64,000 nucleotides of DNA from Thermotogota bacterium ADurb.Bin062 (GTDB taxonomy: Bacteria > Thermotogota > Thermotogae > MWEM01). The notes below the pieces were generated by a model. That model had not been told where the DNA came from and made no database searches. It was given only the letters and a program-made list of their open reading frames with translations. Location of the stretch: contig MWEM01000001.1 of NCBI GenBank assembly GCA_002071085.1, forward strand, positions 1 to 64,000, in the 5' to 3' direction. A program made the position numbers and the translations under genes. This document shows, piece after piece, positions 8,866 to 17,299 of the stretch; within the stretch, counting starts at the first letter, position 1; each line of letters starts with the position of its first letter.

Positions 8866-9857
8866 GGACGCCTTTGAGGGTCGGGCTTTTAGCCAATCCA
8901 GGCGCGGGCCGATACGCGCTCGTGCCCGAAGCGATTCGGCGATACCAGGACGCCTTTCCGGAGCACGCGCTATACGCTCCGGAAGGGCGTTTTTTCCCAA
9001 ACGAAGTCCCCGGGGTCCATACGATTCTGTCTCGTGCATCCGATTCAGAGTGCTTTTTGGAAGAGCTGTCTCGCGCCGTTTCGATTCTCGTTCAAAGGTG
9101 TGACCGACTCGTCGCCTTTGGAGGGGACGGTTTCTTCAACCACATTTGCTCGAGACTCATTGACGAATCGAAGACTCTTCCGTTCACGGGTATCGGCACC
9201 GGAACGGCCAATGTTGGCGTTCTCACGCAGTTCGATTCGGAAGAACTCTCCGCCACGTTATCCTTGGAGACGATCGAGCCCGTCTCCCCTTTGGCCATAT
9301 TCAGAGATGGCGAGCCGATAGGGTACGCCTTCCACGATATCGTCATCGGAGACACGTTCTTGGGTACCGTCGAGGGTTCGACGCGCAACCTCAGCGCCAA
9401 AAAATGGGTAGTCGATCGGGTTTTGCAGCCCGTGAAGCCCAAATCGCTTTCTATCGGAGAGGAATTTCGGATCTTCTGTGGGGAGCGGCCGCTTCCGATG
9501 AAATCTGCCACTGTCGCTCAAATCATCGTTTCTCCGATTTTTAAAGGGAAAGGGTTCGCCGGTAAGGCGGTTTCGGGATTGTTATGCTTCAGCCCGTATT
9601 ACGCGGACTGCTTCTGTATAGCTCTGGTCGACCGCATTTTGGTGGAGATGACGACCGATTTTCCGACCGATGGTTGCGTGATCGAACAATACCTTTTCCG
9701 AGAGGGAGAAGCGCTGAGGATGGAAGGGCTTTCACCCGACCACTACGTCATCGCGGATGGTAATCCCTTGTGCCCGGCAAACGGGTCCCTACGGATCACA
9801 CGGTCGGAAAGACGTGTGTCCGTCCTTATGAATCCGCACCGGTTTCAATGCTTCTAG
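8862..9857 (+). CDS. NAD-kinase/diacylglycerol-kinase-fold enzyme (ATP-NAD kinase-like)
   Basis: Kinase-like protein of 331 residues. The nucleotide-binding motif FGGDGFFNH is preceded by LVAF, as in NAD kinases and DAG kinases. A second conserved loop, GIGTGTANVG, lies about 30 residues later, and the C-terminal half is rich in beta strands as in this fold. It starts at a GTG overlapping the isomerase stop by 4 bp. It is clearly divergent from housekeeping NadK. Because it is embedded in a sugar operon its substrate may be a sugar, nucleoside or dinucleotide rather than NAD. True NAD kinase activity cannot be excluded. Confidence 0.72.
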   Translation: MRTPLRVGLLANPGAGRYALVPEAIRRYQDAFPEHALYAPEGRFFPNEVPGVHTILSRASDSECFLEELSRAVSILVQRCDRLVAFGGDGFFNHICSRLIDESKTLPFTGIGTGTANVGVLTQFDSEELSATLSLETIEPVSPLAIFRDGEPIGYAFHDIVIGDTFLGTVEGSTRNLSAKKWVVDRVLQPVKPKSLSIGEEFRIFCGERPLPMKSATVAQIIVSPIFKGKGFAGKAVSGLLCFSPYYADCFCIALVDRILVEMTTDFPTDGCVIEQYLFREGEALRMEGLSPDHYVIADGNPLCPANGSLRITRSERRVSVLMNPHRFQCF

Positions 9858-9882
9858 TTTGACAAGTAATGGGGGTCAGATT

Positions 9883-10887
9883 ATGACTAACGTTAAGTTC
9901 ACTCAAGCACTCGAAGCCTTCGCCGTCGGGGACGCCGTCGGACTTCCCACGGAATTCATGACGCGAGAAGAGATCGTTCGCGTGTATCCCGTGATCGATG
10001 GGCTTCCGAATCCCGAACTCTCTCGCCACCATTCCGACCTGCCTGCCGGAAGCGTTTCGGACGACACCGAGCAAAACCTCTACCTGATAGACGCGTTCCG
10101 AGAAAAGGGCGTTTCCACCGAAGCGACCGTCTACGCCCTATTGAAATGGATCGAGGAATCGCGGGCGGTGGAAAAGCGGTTCATCGGCCCGAGCTCGCTG
10201 AAGTCTTTACGAGCCATTCAGAATGGGGGATCTCCGCAAAAGGCGGGCTATGGAAACACGACCTGCGGGGCCGTGATGCGTGTCCTATCGGTTTCTTTGT
10301 GCACTCCCTTCGGATGTTGGGACCAGTTGGCCACTCACATCTATCTGACCACGCTGCCGACGCATTTTTCCGAATCAGCGTTGGAGGCCGCTATGAGTTT
10401 TGGATTCGCTTTGGCCGCAGCGGCGGGCAAGGCTTCTCTGGAAGGGGTCATCGCCGCCTTTTTCGGGGGCGCTGCCAGGGCCAAGGCCTTCGGCGCACCG
10501 GAGTACTCGATTCCCTCTACGGTGTCTCGTGTCCGGTTTTTTATAGAACATCAAGATCGATTCGAAGATCGAGAGCAGGTGGCCGACTACCTTTCTTCTG
10601 TGCAGGGGAGCGGGCTTTACGCTAACGAAGTCGCCCCTGCCGCTTTCATCCTCTTCCTCACTTCCCCCCACGATTGTTGGGGCAATATCCGGTTAGCCGC
10701 GTCTTTGGGTGGCGACACCGATACGATCGCCGCGCTCGCCGGCGCCCTAACCGCCCTACACAATAACGGGCATAATATCCCCTCTCCTATTGTGAACCAA
10801 GTTCTTTCCGTTAATCGTCTTCAGCTCGAGAAGTACGCCAAGCTCATTACGGGCATGCGTTCGTGTAGGTCAACTTATGGAGTGTAA
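9883..10887 (+). CDS. ADP-ribosylglycohydrolase family protein
   Basis: Protein of 334 residues of the ARH/DraG family, which cleaves ribosyl bonds using two metal ions. The N-terminal metal motif SDDTEQ and the C-terminal motif GGDTDTIAALAG are both intact, so the enzyme is probably active. The ATG at 9883 follows GGGGGTC, 25 bp after the kinase-like gene. The last codons and the TAA stop lie inside the dispersed repeat that begins TTATGGAGTG, so the natural C-terminus may have been replaced by repeat sequence. As the last gene of the sugar operon it suggests that the imported compound contains a ribosyl linkage. Confidence 0.85.
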   Translation: MTNVKFTQALEAFAVGDAVGLPTEFMTREEIVRVYPVIDGLPNPELSRHHSDLPAGSVSDDTEQNLYLIDAFREKGVSTEATVYALLKWIEESRAVEKRFIGPSSLKSLRAIQNGGSPQKAGYGNTTCGAVMRVLSVSLCTPFGCWDQLATHIYLTTLPTHFSESALEAAMSFGFALAAAAGKASLEGVIAAFFGGAARAKAFGAPEYSIPSTVSRVRFFIEHQDRFEDREQVADYLSSVQGSGLYANEVAPAAFILFLTSPHDCWGNIRLAASLGGDTDTIAALAGALTALHNNGHNIPSPIVNQVLSVNRLQLEKYAKLITGMRSCRSTYGV

Positions 10888-11590
10888 TCAAGAAACAAGG
10901 CCAGAATCAATCGCGCGGTTTTTAGCCTATATAGCCATCGCGGCGTAAGCGCTAAGTACTAAGACGGATCGCGAGACATTTTGGGCTGGGAACGCCGCAC
11001 TTTAGTGCGGCATGGTTTCTGGGAACTCCAACTTTTAAGTTGGCAGGTTTTAGGTTTTTAGGAAGTCATCGCGGCGTAAGCGCCCTTTCTTTTCGCGACG
11101 GCGAGATACCTTTTGTACGTGTCTTGAAAAACAGGGTTCACACGGAGGGCACAGAGAAGAGCAAGTATCGCGGCGTAAGCGCCCTTTCTTTTCGCGACGG
11201 CGCGATAGCTTTTGTACGTGTCTTGAAAAACAGGGTTCACACGGAGGGCACAGAGAAGAGCAAGCATCGCGGCGTAAGCGCCCTTTCTTTTCGCGACGGC
11301 GCGATACGCTTTTGTACGTGTCTTGAAAAACAGGGTTCACACGGAGGGCACAAAGAACACAGAGAAAAGACTGAAGAAAGCTCGTGGGGCCGACTTCCAG
11401 TCGGCCTATCTCTTTGAGAACGCCTTGGGAGCGCCAACTTTAAAGTCAGCCTGTCTTAAAAGCGAAAGCCAGGAGAGAGCGCACCGCTGGATTTCGTTAG
11501 TATCGCGAGACTTCGTGGGTTCCGAAGTCAGCCCGCTGGTTACCCCGCGATGAACCTCTTTGTTATGTCACCCCATAACTTGACCCACAC
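10870..11590. repeat. Dispersed modular repeat, locus 3
   Basis: Starts inside the stop of the preceding gene with TTATGGAGTG, then AAACAAGGCCAGAATCAATC, a short ATCGCGGCG module, a CACTTTAGTGCGGCATG inverted repeat, AACTTTTAAGTTGGCA, the 99-bp tandem array (listed separately), another GACTTCG/CGAAGTC module and a GCGATGAACCTCTTTGTTATG end. Nothing here looks like a real gene, although the array keeps reading frames open because its period is a multiple of three. Confidence 0.8.
11068..11364. repeat. Tandem array, three units of 99 bp
   Basis: The unit begins ATCGCGGCGTAAGCG at 11068, 11167 and 11266, an exact 99-bp period. Each unit contains TTTCTTTTCGCGACGGCG, GTACGTGTCTTGAAAAACAG and CACACGGAGGGCACAGAGAA. 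Units differ by only a few bases, which implies recent tandem duplication. Confidence 0.9.
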
Positions 11591-11858
11591 CTTGCGTTCA
11601 TCGAAGGCGTCTTTTGGGGTATAATATCAAAAGGCGTTCATCGGTACGGTTGTCCAACGTCCCCTTGTGAAGCTCCTTAACGGTCGTAGACCCGGTTTTT
11701 GTTCTGTATCCGAAGCGCAAGGTGGGTTTTTTCGATAGGGACGCCCTTCGTTCTTTTTTCCCGTGAGTTGGGTAGGCGACGACCCAGCGACGGTTGGCGC
11801 TCGTAGAAAAACTATGTAGTCCAAAGGATTCTAGAGTCATCAGATAGGAGTGCGAAAC
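11591..11858 (+). other. Promoter-like element and long leader before the MATE gene
   Basis: A TATAAT lies at 11620-11625 with a poor -35 (TTCATC at 17-bp spacing), leaving a leader of about 230 nt before the MATE start codon. The phrase GCGTTCATCG occurs twice, at about 11595 and 11633. I could not fit any riboswitch class I know, nor find a gene on either strand that I trust. Confidence 0.35.
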
Positions 11859-13250
11859 ATGGATCCAAACGAAAGAGCCAAGATGCTCGGAGAGGGAAAA
11901 ATCCTCTCGCTCATCTGGAAGTTCAGTATTCCCGCGATCGTGGGGATGCTCACCAACGCTTTGTATAATGTTGTGGATCGCGTCTTTTTGGGGAGGGGCG
12001 TCGGTTCTTTGGCCTTAGCCGGCATCACGGTGTGTTTCCCCATTCAGACGGTGATGATGGCTTTTTCTATGCTCATAGGCGTGGGGTCGGCGACGCTGAT
12101 TTCGATACGGTTGGGCCAAGGTAAGAAAGAAGAAGCTTCACGGATATTGGGGCAAGCCGTCTTGTTCATGATCATTATCTTTGGTGTGTTTACGGTCGTC
12201 GGGCTATTGCTGTTGGATAAGATGCTCTTTCTCTTCGGTGCGACCGAAACGAACCTGCCTTATGCAAGGGAATACATGTCAGTCATCCTCCTCGGATCGA
12301 TGTTCTACGCTTTTGGGATGGGATTGAACTTCAGTATCCGGGCGGAAGGCAATCCGCGGATCGCGATGGCGACGATGTTGATAGGCGGCGTCTTGAACAT
12401 CATCCTCGATCCGATCTTCATCTATGTGCTCAACAAAGGTATATGGGGCGCGGCGGTTGCGACGGTCATCTCTCAAATGGTCTCGGCCATCTGGGTGCTG
12501 ACGTACTTCACGAGAGGGCAGGGCGTCATTCGTTTGCAATGGCGTCACCTTCGCGTGGAATGGCGATTGGCTAGGCAGGTTTTCACCAATGGTTCGGCTT
12601 CTTTCGCGCTGCAACTCGTCAACAGCTTGATGAACGTGATTTTGAACCAGAGCCTTAAAACATACGGTAGAGAATACAGTGGTGGAGATACCGCGATCAG
12701 CGCGATGGGAATCATCCAAAGCGTCTTCACCTTCGTTTTGATGCCGATTTTTGGGCTCAATCACGGATTGCAGCCGATTTTCGGATATAACTACGGAGCG
12801 AGAAAGATCGATCGCGTATTCCAGACGCTCAAATATGGCTACTTGTTCGCAACCTGCATATGCACCGCCAGTTTCCTTGTCCTCAGATTCTTTCCCGCCC
12901 CGATCATACAAATCTTCAATAAAACGGACACGGAGTTACTTGAAATGACGGTTCACGCGGCATTCTTTTATTCGTTGATGATACCGGTTATCGGGGTGCA
13001 AATCGTTTCAGTCGGTTTTTTTCAAGCGCTCGGAAAACCCAAGAGCGCGATGTTCTTGAGTTTGAGTAGGCAGATCCTCTTCTTGATTCCGCTGTTGCTA
13101 CTCTTACCTCGATTTTTTAAATTAGATGGCATCTGGTACAGCTTTCCCATCTGCGACGCCCTGTCGTTTGTGGTGGCTGTCGCCTTTGTCACGCGAGAAA
13201 CAAAAAAGCTACGAGGACTTTCGACTAGACAAGTGGAGGGGAACCTATGA
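11859..13250 (+). CDS. MATE-family multidrug/Na+ antiporter
   Basis: Inner-membrane efflux protein of 463 residues, normal length for MATE proteins, with about twelve hydrophobic segments in two similar halves. The N-terminus (KILSLIWKFSIPAIVGMLTN, then a DRVFLGRGVGSLALAG loop) is the typical MepA/NorM-like beginning. The ATG at 11859 has ATAGGAG eight bases upstream. The ZIP transporter start codon overlaps its stop (ATGA), so the two are translated together. Substrates of MATE proteins range from drugs to metabolites and cannot be deduced here. Confidence 0.9.
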   Translation: MDPNERAKMLGEGKILSLIWKFSIPAIVGMLTNALYNVVDRVFLGRGVGSLALAGITVCFPIQTVMMAFSMLIGVGSATLISIRLGQGKKEEASRILGQAVLFMIIIFGVFTVVGLLLLDKMLFLFGATETNLPYAREYMSVILLGSMFYAFGMGLNFSIRAEGNPRIAMATMLIGGVLNIILDPIFIYVLNKGIWGAAVATVISQMVSAIWVLTYFTRGQGVIRLQWRHLRVEWRLARQVFTNGSASFALQLVNSLMNVILNQSLKTYGREYSGGDTAISAMGIIQSVFTFVLMPIFGLNHGLQPIFGYNYGARKIDRVFQTLKYGYLFATCICTASFLVLRFFPAPIIQIFNKTDTELLEMTVHAAFFYSLMIPVIGVQIVSVGFFQALGKPKSAMFLSLSRQILFLIPLLLLLPRFFKLDGIWYSFPICDALSFVVAVAFVTRETKKLRGLSTRQVEGNL

Positions 13251-13987
13251 ATTTGGCCCTATACGGGATCGTCTTAAGCACGGTAGCGGGATTAACCACC
13301 GCCTTGGGCGCGTTACCCTTTTTCTTCTTCCGTAAGCGCACTGACGAACGCGTGATCGACGCCTTGCTCGGCTTCGCGTCCGGAGTCATGTTGGCCGCCA
13401 GCGCCTTCAGCTTGGTTCAGCCTTCTATAGAAGCCGGAGGTCTCTGGCGTTTTTTGGTTGGATTCGGTCTGGGAGCCCTTGCGGTGGACCTTATCGACCA
13501 CTTCGCTCCTCACGAGCACTTTCTGAAAGGTTACGAAGGTCCGGATCGGAAGAAGGTGTCGCGCATCTGGCTCTTTGTGATGGCGATCACGATCCATAAC
13601 TTCCCGGAGGGGATGGCTGTGGGTGTCGGCGCTTTCACCAAAGACGCGTTGGCGATCGCCGTAGCCATAGGCGCGCAAAATATCCCAGAGGGCGCCGCTG
13701 TAGCCGCCGCGCTGATCAACGCCAAATATTCGCCCGGAAAAGCCTTTCTGGTCACGCTCTTGACCGGGGTCGTCGAAGTGGTCGGCGGACTTCTCGGCGT
13801 GACGATTATTTCTTTCAGCCAAGCTTTGTTGCCCTATATGATGGCCTTCGCGGCCGGCGCGATGATCTTCGTGATCGGTGACGAGGTGATTCCGGAAAGC
13901 CATTTGAACGGCCACCAACGCTTGGCGACCTATTCGCTCATTATCGGGTTTTTCATAATGTCCGCGCTTGACGTGGCCTTGGGATGA
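13247..13987 (+). CDS. ZIP-family divalent metal transporter
   Basis: Inner-membrane protein of 246 residues with eight predicted membrane segments. The metal-path motifs are plain: HNFPEGMAVGVG in the fourth segment and QNIPEGAAVA in the fifth, where the more usual H is replaced by Q. A variable loop near residue 85 contains DHFAPHEHF, histidine-rich as in many ZIPs. The closest general type is the bacterial ZupT group (zinc, iron, manganese uptake). It is coupled to the MATE gene. Its 3' end faces the NAD synthetase gene only 12 bp away. Confidence 0.9.
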   Translation: MNLALYGIVLSTVAGLTTALGALPFFFFRKRTDERVIDALLGFASGVMLAASAFSLVQPSIEAGGLWRFLVGFGLGALAVDLIDHFAPHEHFLKGYEGPDRKKVSRIWLFVMAITIHNFPEGMAVGVGAFTKDALAIAVAIGAQNIPEGAAVAAALINAKYSPGKAFLVTLLTGVVEVVGGLLGVTIISFSQALLPYMMAFAAGAMIFVIGDEVIPESHLNGHQRLATYSLIIGFFIMSALDVALG

Positions 13988-13999
13988 TCATACCGCCAG

Positions 14000-15727
14000 T
14001 TACACCCACTGTTGAGTGATCGGGAGACCTTGCTCTCCGTTGAAACTCACTTTTGTCAACTTCGGCCCAACCGGGCTCACGCGGCGTTTAAACTCACTGC
14101 GAAGGTACATCTTCCAGACCTTTCGCACACTTTCCTCGCGGAACCCTTCTTTCACGACCTCATCGGCCGAATAGCCTTCTTCTACCATCAAGCGAACGAT
14201 CGGGTCCACCTCCTCATATGGAGGTAACCGGTCTTGGTCGGTCTGCCCGGGGTATAGTTCAGCCGTCGGGACCTTGCTGAAATGGTTCTCCGTGATAGCC
14301 GGGGTTCCGAGGGCTTGGTTGAGGGTTCTACCCAACGCGTAGACCTGATGCTTGTACAGGTCCTTTAACGGGGCGAATCCTCCTGCGGAATCGCCGAAGA
14401 GCGTCGTGTATCCACACGCCCACTCGCTTTTGTTGCCGGTCGTCAAGACGAGCCAGCCGTTATGGTTCGATAAGGCCAGTAACAGGTTCGCACGGATTCG
14501 AGGCTGCAAGTTTTGCTCGCATAAGCTCCCAGCTTTGAGTTCGACTTCAGTACCCAACACGTCCCCGTAGCTATCCATAAGATCGTCAATGGGTAGTGTG
14601 ATCGTCTTGATCTGAAGAGCGTTCGCCAGTTCTTCCGCGTCCTTGACGCTGGCTTCAGTGGTATATTTCGAGGGCATAATAACGCCGACCACCCGTTCGC
14701 GGCCTAAGCTCGCGACGGACAAGGCCGCGACGACTGCTGAATCTATACCGCCGCTCAATCCCAAGACCACTTTCTCGAAGCGATTTTTCCCGACATAGTC
14801 TCGTAAGGAAAGCTGGAGCGCGGCGCAGATCGCAGCGGATTCGTCTTCGGGATAGTCGTAGATCTTGGAATTGATCTCCGGCTTGAACGAGGCGGAGAAG
14901 TCACAGTCGATACGTTTGACAGGCCATTCCTGAAATCGGAGCCCGCACCGCGTCGCCCTCGTTTCAGCCTTTCTACCGCGTAGGGGTAGTTCGATGTCAG
15001 CGACGACGAAGTCTTCCTCCAACATCTTGCCGCGCGCTTTAATCCGGCTGTGGCCGTCGAAGATCATGCTGTTGCCAGAATAGATCCATTGATCTTGGCC
15101 TCCGATCGCGTTCGCGTGGACGATGCCCATTTCGAAGTCTTTGGAACGGCTAAACAACCGCTGCTCGGACTCCGCGTACTCGCCGCTGAGGAAGGTGAAC
15201 GCAGAAAGGTGGAACAAAACGCAGACTCCGTAACGATCATAAGATGAGATCAGATCGTAACGATCCCAAAGGTCGTTGCCGATGACGATCCCCGCCTTGA
15301 TCCCTTCGATGTTGAGCACGATCCCTTCTTCTCCGGAAGAGAAAAAGGCCGTATCGACACCGTCGTTCTCGGGTTGTATCACGATTTTTCGGTAGGAACC
15401 CAGCCATTTCCCGTTTTGTATGACTCCGGCGCTGCTGTAATGACAGTCCTCTTCCGCCTCCAAAAATCCAAAAACGATTAAGGGCTGCTTCCCTTTCGAG
15501 AACTGGATGATTTCATCGATAGTCCGGCGCGTCTCTCTGAGAAAGGTTCGGTTTTTCGACAGCCCTTGACAGTTCAATCCGTTAAGACACAGTTCGGGGA
15601 AGATCAAGGCGTCTGCCCCGATCTCGTGGCCGAGCGCGATCCCTTGCTCCAAATTCTTCACATTTTCATTCAGGGCGCCCGTTATCGTATTCAATTGACT
15701 GACCGCGACTCTCAAAGCTTTTTTCAT
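14000..15727 (-). CDS. nadE: NAD+ synthetase with a degenerate glutaminase domain
   Basis: Two-domain protein of 575 residues. The N-terminal nitrilase-fold domain (1 to about 270) normally releases ammonia from glutamine. The C-terminal domain makes NAD+ from deamido-NAD+, ATP and ammonia, with the P-loop-like VLGLSGGIDSAVVAAL and the conserved TTGNKSEWACGYTTLFGD. In the nitrilase triad the glutamate (E45 in FPELCLNG) and lysine (K114 in SYRKIVI) are present, but the cysteine position reads GIVIGNDLW, where family members have CED[LF]W, so position 150 is glycine. The synthetase is probably intact but ammonia-dependent. The ATG follows TGGGAGGTCTGT. It is transcribed after, and perhaps with, the hydrolase gene 30 bp upstream. 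Confidence 0.92.
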   Translation of the reverse strand: MKKALRVAVSQLNTITGALNENVKNLEQGIALGHEIGADALIFPELCLNGLNCQGLSKNRTFLRETRRTIDEIIQFSKGKQPLIVFGFLEAEEDCHYSSAGVIQNGKWLGSYRKIVIQPENDGVDTAFFSSGEEGIVLNIEGIKAGIVIGNDLWDRYDLISSYDRYGVCVLFHLSAFTFLSGEYAESEQRLFSRSKDFEMGIVHANAIGGQDQWIYSGNSMIFDGHSRIKARGKMLEEDFVVADIELPLRGRKAETRATRCGLRFQEWPVKRIDCDFSASFKPEINSKIYDYPEDESAAICAALQLSLRDYVGKNRFEKVVLGLSGGIDSAVVAALSVASLGRERVVGVIMPSKYTTEASVKDAEELANALQIKTITLPIDDLMDSYGDVLGTEVELKAGSLCEQNLQPRIRANLLLALSNHNGWLVLTTGNKSEWACGYTTLFGDSAGGFAPLKDLYKHQVYALGRTLNQALGTPAITENHFSKVPTAELYPGQTDQDRLPPYEEVDPIVRLMVEEGYSADEVVKEGFREESVRKVWKMYLRSEFKRRVSPVGPKLTKVSFNGEQGLPITQQWV

Positions 15728-15757
15728 ACAGACCTCCCACTCCCCAAGTGTTTTCGT

Positions 15758-16576
15758 TTACAACCCCTTCGTGAACCAGTCGATGATGTCAGTCCTAAAC
15801 CTATCCCCGTGCTCCGGGTCGTAGAAGGTCTCGTGGTAGGCTCCCTCGTAGATTTGATAGGCCTTTTCGGGGCTCGGGATACGTTCGTAAAATTGTTTGG
15901 AAGCTTGCGGCGCCACGATTCGGTCTGACGAGCCCGTTAAGAACAACACCGGGAGCTTAATTGTATCCGTTTGTGAAAAGGCTTGGCGAATCTCCGTATA
16001 GAAGCTATATCCGAGTGCCAGGGAGACTTTGTCGTGCACCAGAGTGTCTTTGATGTAGGCGTCTACGATTGCCTGATTGCGTGATAGCCACGGAGTCTCG
16101 AGCGCGCTCTTTACCGTTAAAGACGGGAGCAGCTTCGCCAGCCAGGCCATCGCCTTGATCCGCTTTTCTTGCTCTGGTGGCAGCCCGAGAAGCGGCGCTG
16201 AGATCGCTGCTCGACTGTAACGAGACGGGTTCTTTTGGAGAGTGCGGATCGACACCAACCCTCCCATACTGTGTCCGAATAGGCCTATTGACACTCCTGG
16301 CGTTTCTTTTTGCGCGAAAGAAGTGACTTGTTCGATAACATCGACCATGTCCGGAATCGTCGCGTGGCCACGTTTTCCGGGGGTCTTTCCATGTCCGGGC
16401 AAATCCGCGGTGTACACGTTAAACCCGGCGTGATTCATCTCCTTAAAAAAATCCGTATACCGTCCGGAGTGTTCGCCAAACCCGTGAACGGCCACGATTA
16501 CCCCTTTGGGTGAGGGAGCGGGATACGCAAATCCCTTGACTCCACCTATACGAGAGTTTAAATCAAAGGTTTTCAT
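15758..16576 (-). CDS. Alpha/beta hydrolase, monoacylglycerol-lipase-like
   Basis: Serine hydrolase of 272 residues. The oxyanion region VAVHGFGEHSGRY, the nucleophile elbow GLFGHSMGGL, a late aspartate in FLTGSSDRIV and a histidine in YHETFYD make a complete catalytic triad. The closest general type is the Hydrolase_4/monoglyceride lipase group, which acts on lysophospholipids or monoglycerides. The ATG at 16576 has an excellent AAAGGAGG site; longer versions of the reading frame run into the upstream gene. It overlaps the end of the membrane protein gene by 14 bp. No signal peptide, so it is probably cytoplasmic. Confidence 0.88.
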   Translation of the reverse strand: MKTFDLNSRIGGVKGFAYPAPSPKGVIVAVHGFGEHSGRYTDFFKEMNHAGFNVYTADLPGHGKTPGKRGHATIPDMVDVIEQVTSFAQKETPGVSIGLFGHSMGGLVSIRTLQKNPSRYSRAAISAPLLGLPPEQEKRIKAMAWLAKLLPSLTVKSALETPWLSRNQAIVDAYIKDTLVHDKVSLALGYSFYTEIRQAFSQTDTIKLPVLFLTGSSDRIVAPQASKQFYERIPSPEKAYQIYEGAYHETFYDPEHGDRFRTDIIDWFTKGL

Positions 16577-17090
16577 CACGATCGCCTCCTTTGGATTCTT
16601 GATACAGGTCCAACGCTTTCTTTCTCTTAAACATCTCTCTGACGACAATCATAAACAAAGCGGCGAGCAAGAGAATACCTCCGGGCAGTCCGAAGGTTCG
16701 CTGCCCTATGAAAAACACGGGAATCGCGATAGGCGACCAAAAACCGATAAGAAAAAGAAGATCGACAAACGGGCGTCGCTTAATCTTCAAGAATATTAAG
16801 AGCTCGGCGCTTGCGAAAACCAGCGAGATAGAAAGGCAGTTGAGGAACAAGGCGATGCTCGCTTGATCCCATTTGTTGTTGAGCGTGAATAAAACGAGGA
16901 TCAAGAGCATAAATAAGAGGTTGAGGGTTATCAGGAGCCGCTTTCCATCATCCCGGCTCAACAGGAGAGCGACAAGGGCTAACGGGACGGCCACGAAGAC
17001 CGGCCAAACCGTAGCTGGTGGGTGAACGAATACAAAGCCCAGCAAAAACAGCAGCAGGGCAGAGAGAAGGATGCTCGCTATTCGGTACAT
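16563..17090 (-). CDS. Hypothetical multi-pass membrane protein
   Basis: Protein of 175 residues with about six hydrophobic segments (for example RIASILLSALLLFLLGFVFV at the start and GILLLAALFMIVVREMF near the end) and short charged loops. I recognise no family. It is the first gene of a minus-strand run with the hydrolase and NAD synthetase. The ATG at 17090 has no strong Shine-Dalgarno sequence. The C-terminal tail is charged (KRKKALDLYQESKGGDRDE) and probably cytoplasmic. Confidence 0.7.
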   Translation of the reverse strand: MYRIASILLSALLLFLLGFVFVHPPATVWPVFVAVPLALVALLLSRDDGKRLLITLNLLFMLLILVLFTLNNKWDQASIALFLNCLSISLVFASAELLIFLKIKRRPFVDLLFLIGFWSPIAIPVFFIGQRTFGLPGGILLLAALFMIVVREMFKRKKALDLYQESKGGDRDENL

Positions 17091-17299
17091 ACCGTCACTC
17101 CCATAGTCTATAAATGTGAACTACGGCGCGATTGATTCTCGTCTTTCGGAGGGGGGTTCTCCTCCTTATTGAGCCTCAGGCGCGGGTGTGTCTCAGATAA
17201 AGCGGAGTATATCTGATTGAGGCATCCAGGTTAACGATTTCGAATGAACGCGCCATAGGTTGCATTATACCATTTACGAGGCTCGGAAAGTACCGCCGT

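Noticed and set aside
8862-9857. Housekeeping NAD kinase (nadK)
   Set aside because: The GGDG motif is present, but the surrounding sequence is divergent and the gene is embedded in a sugar operon, so no gene symbol was given.
11040-11437. Open frames of 66-125 codons with repeated FSFRDG-type motifs
   Set aside because: Same cause as above: the 99-bp array keeps several frames open on both strands. No start signals and no codon bias.
11598-11840. 80-codon minus-strand frame in the MATE leader
   Set aside because: Basic, low-quality composition with no ribosome binding site; overlaps a promoter-like element on the other strand.
12279-12911. 210-codon frame antisense to the MATE gene, and similar long antisense frames in copA, ligA and the SMC gene
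   Set aside because: Each is a shadow of a clearly conserved gene on the opposite strand and shows no protein motifs or start signals.
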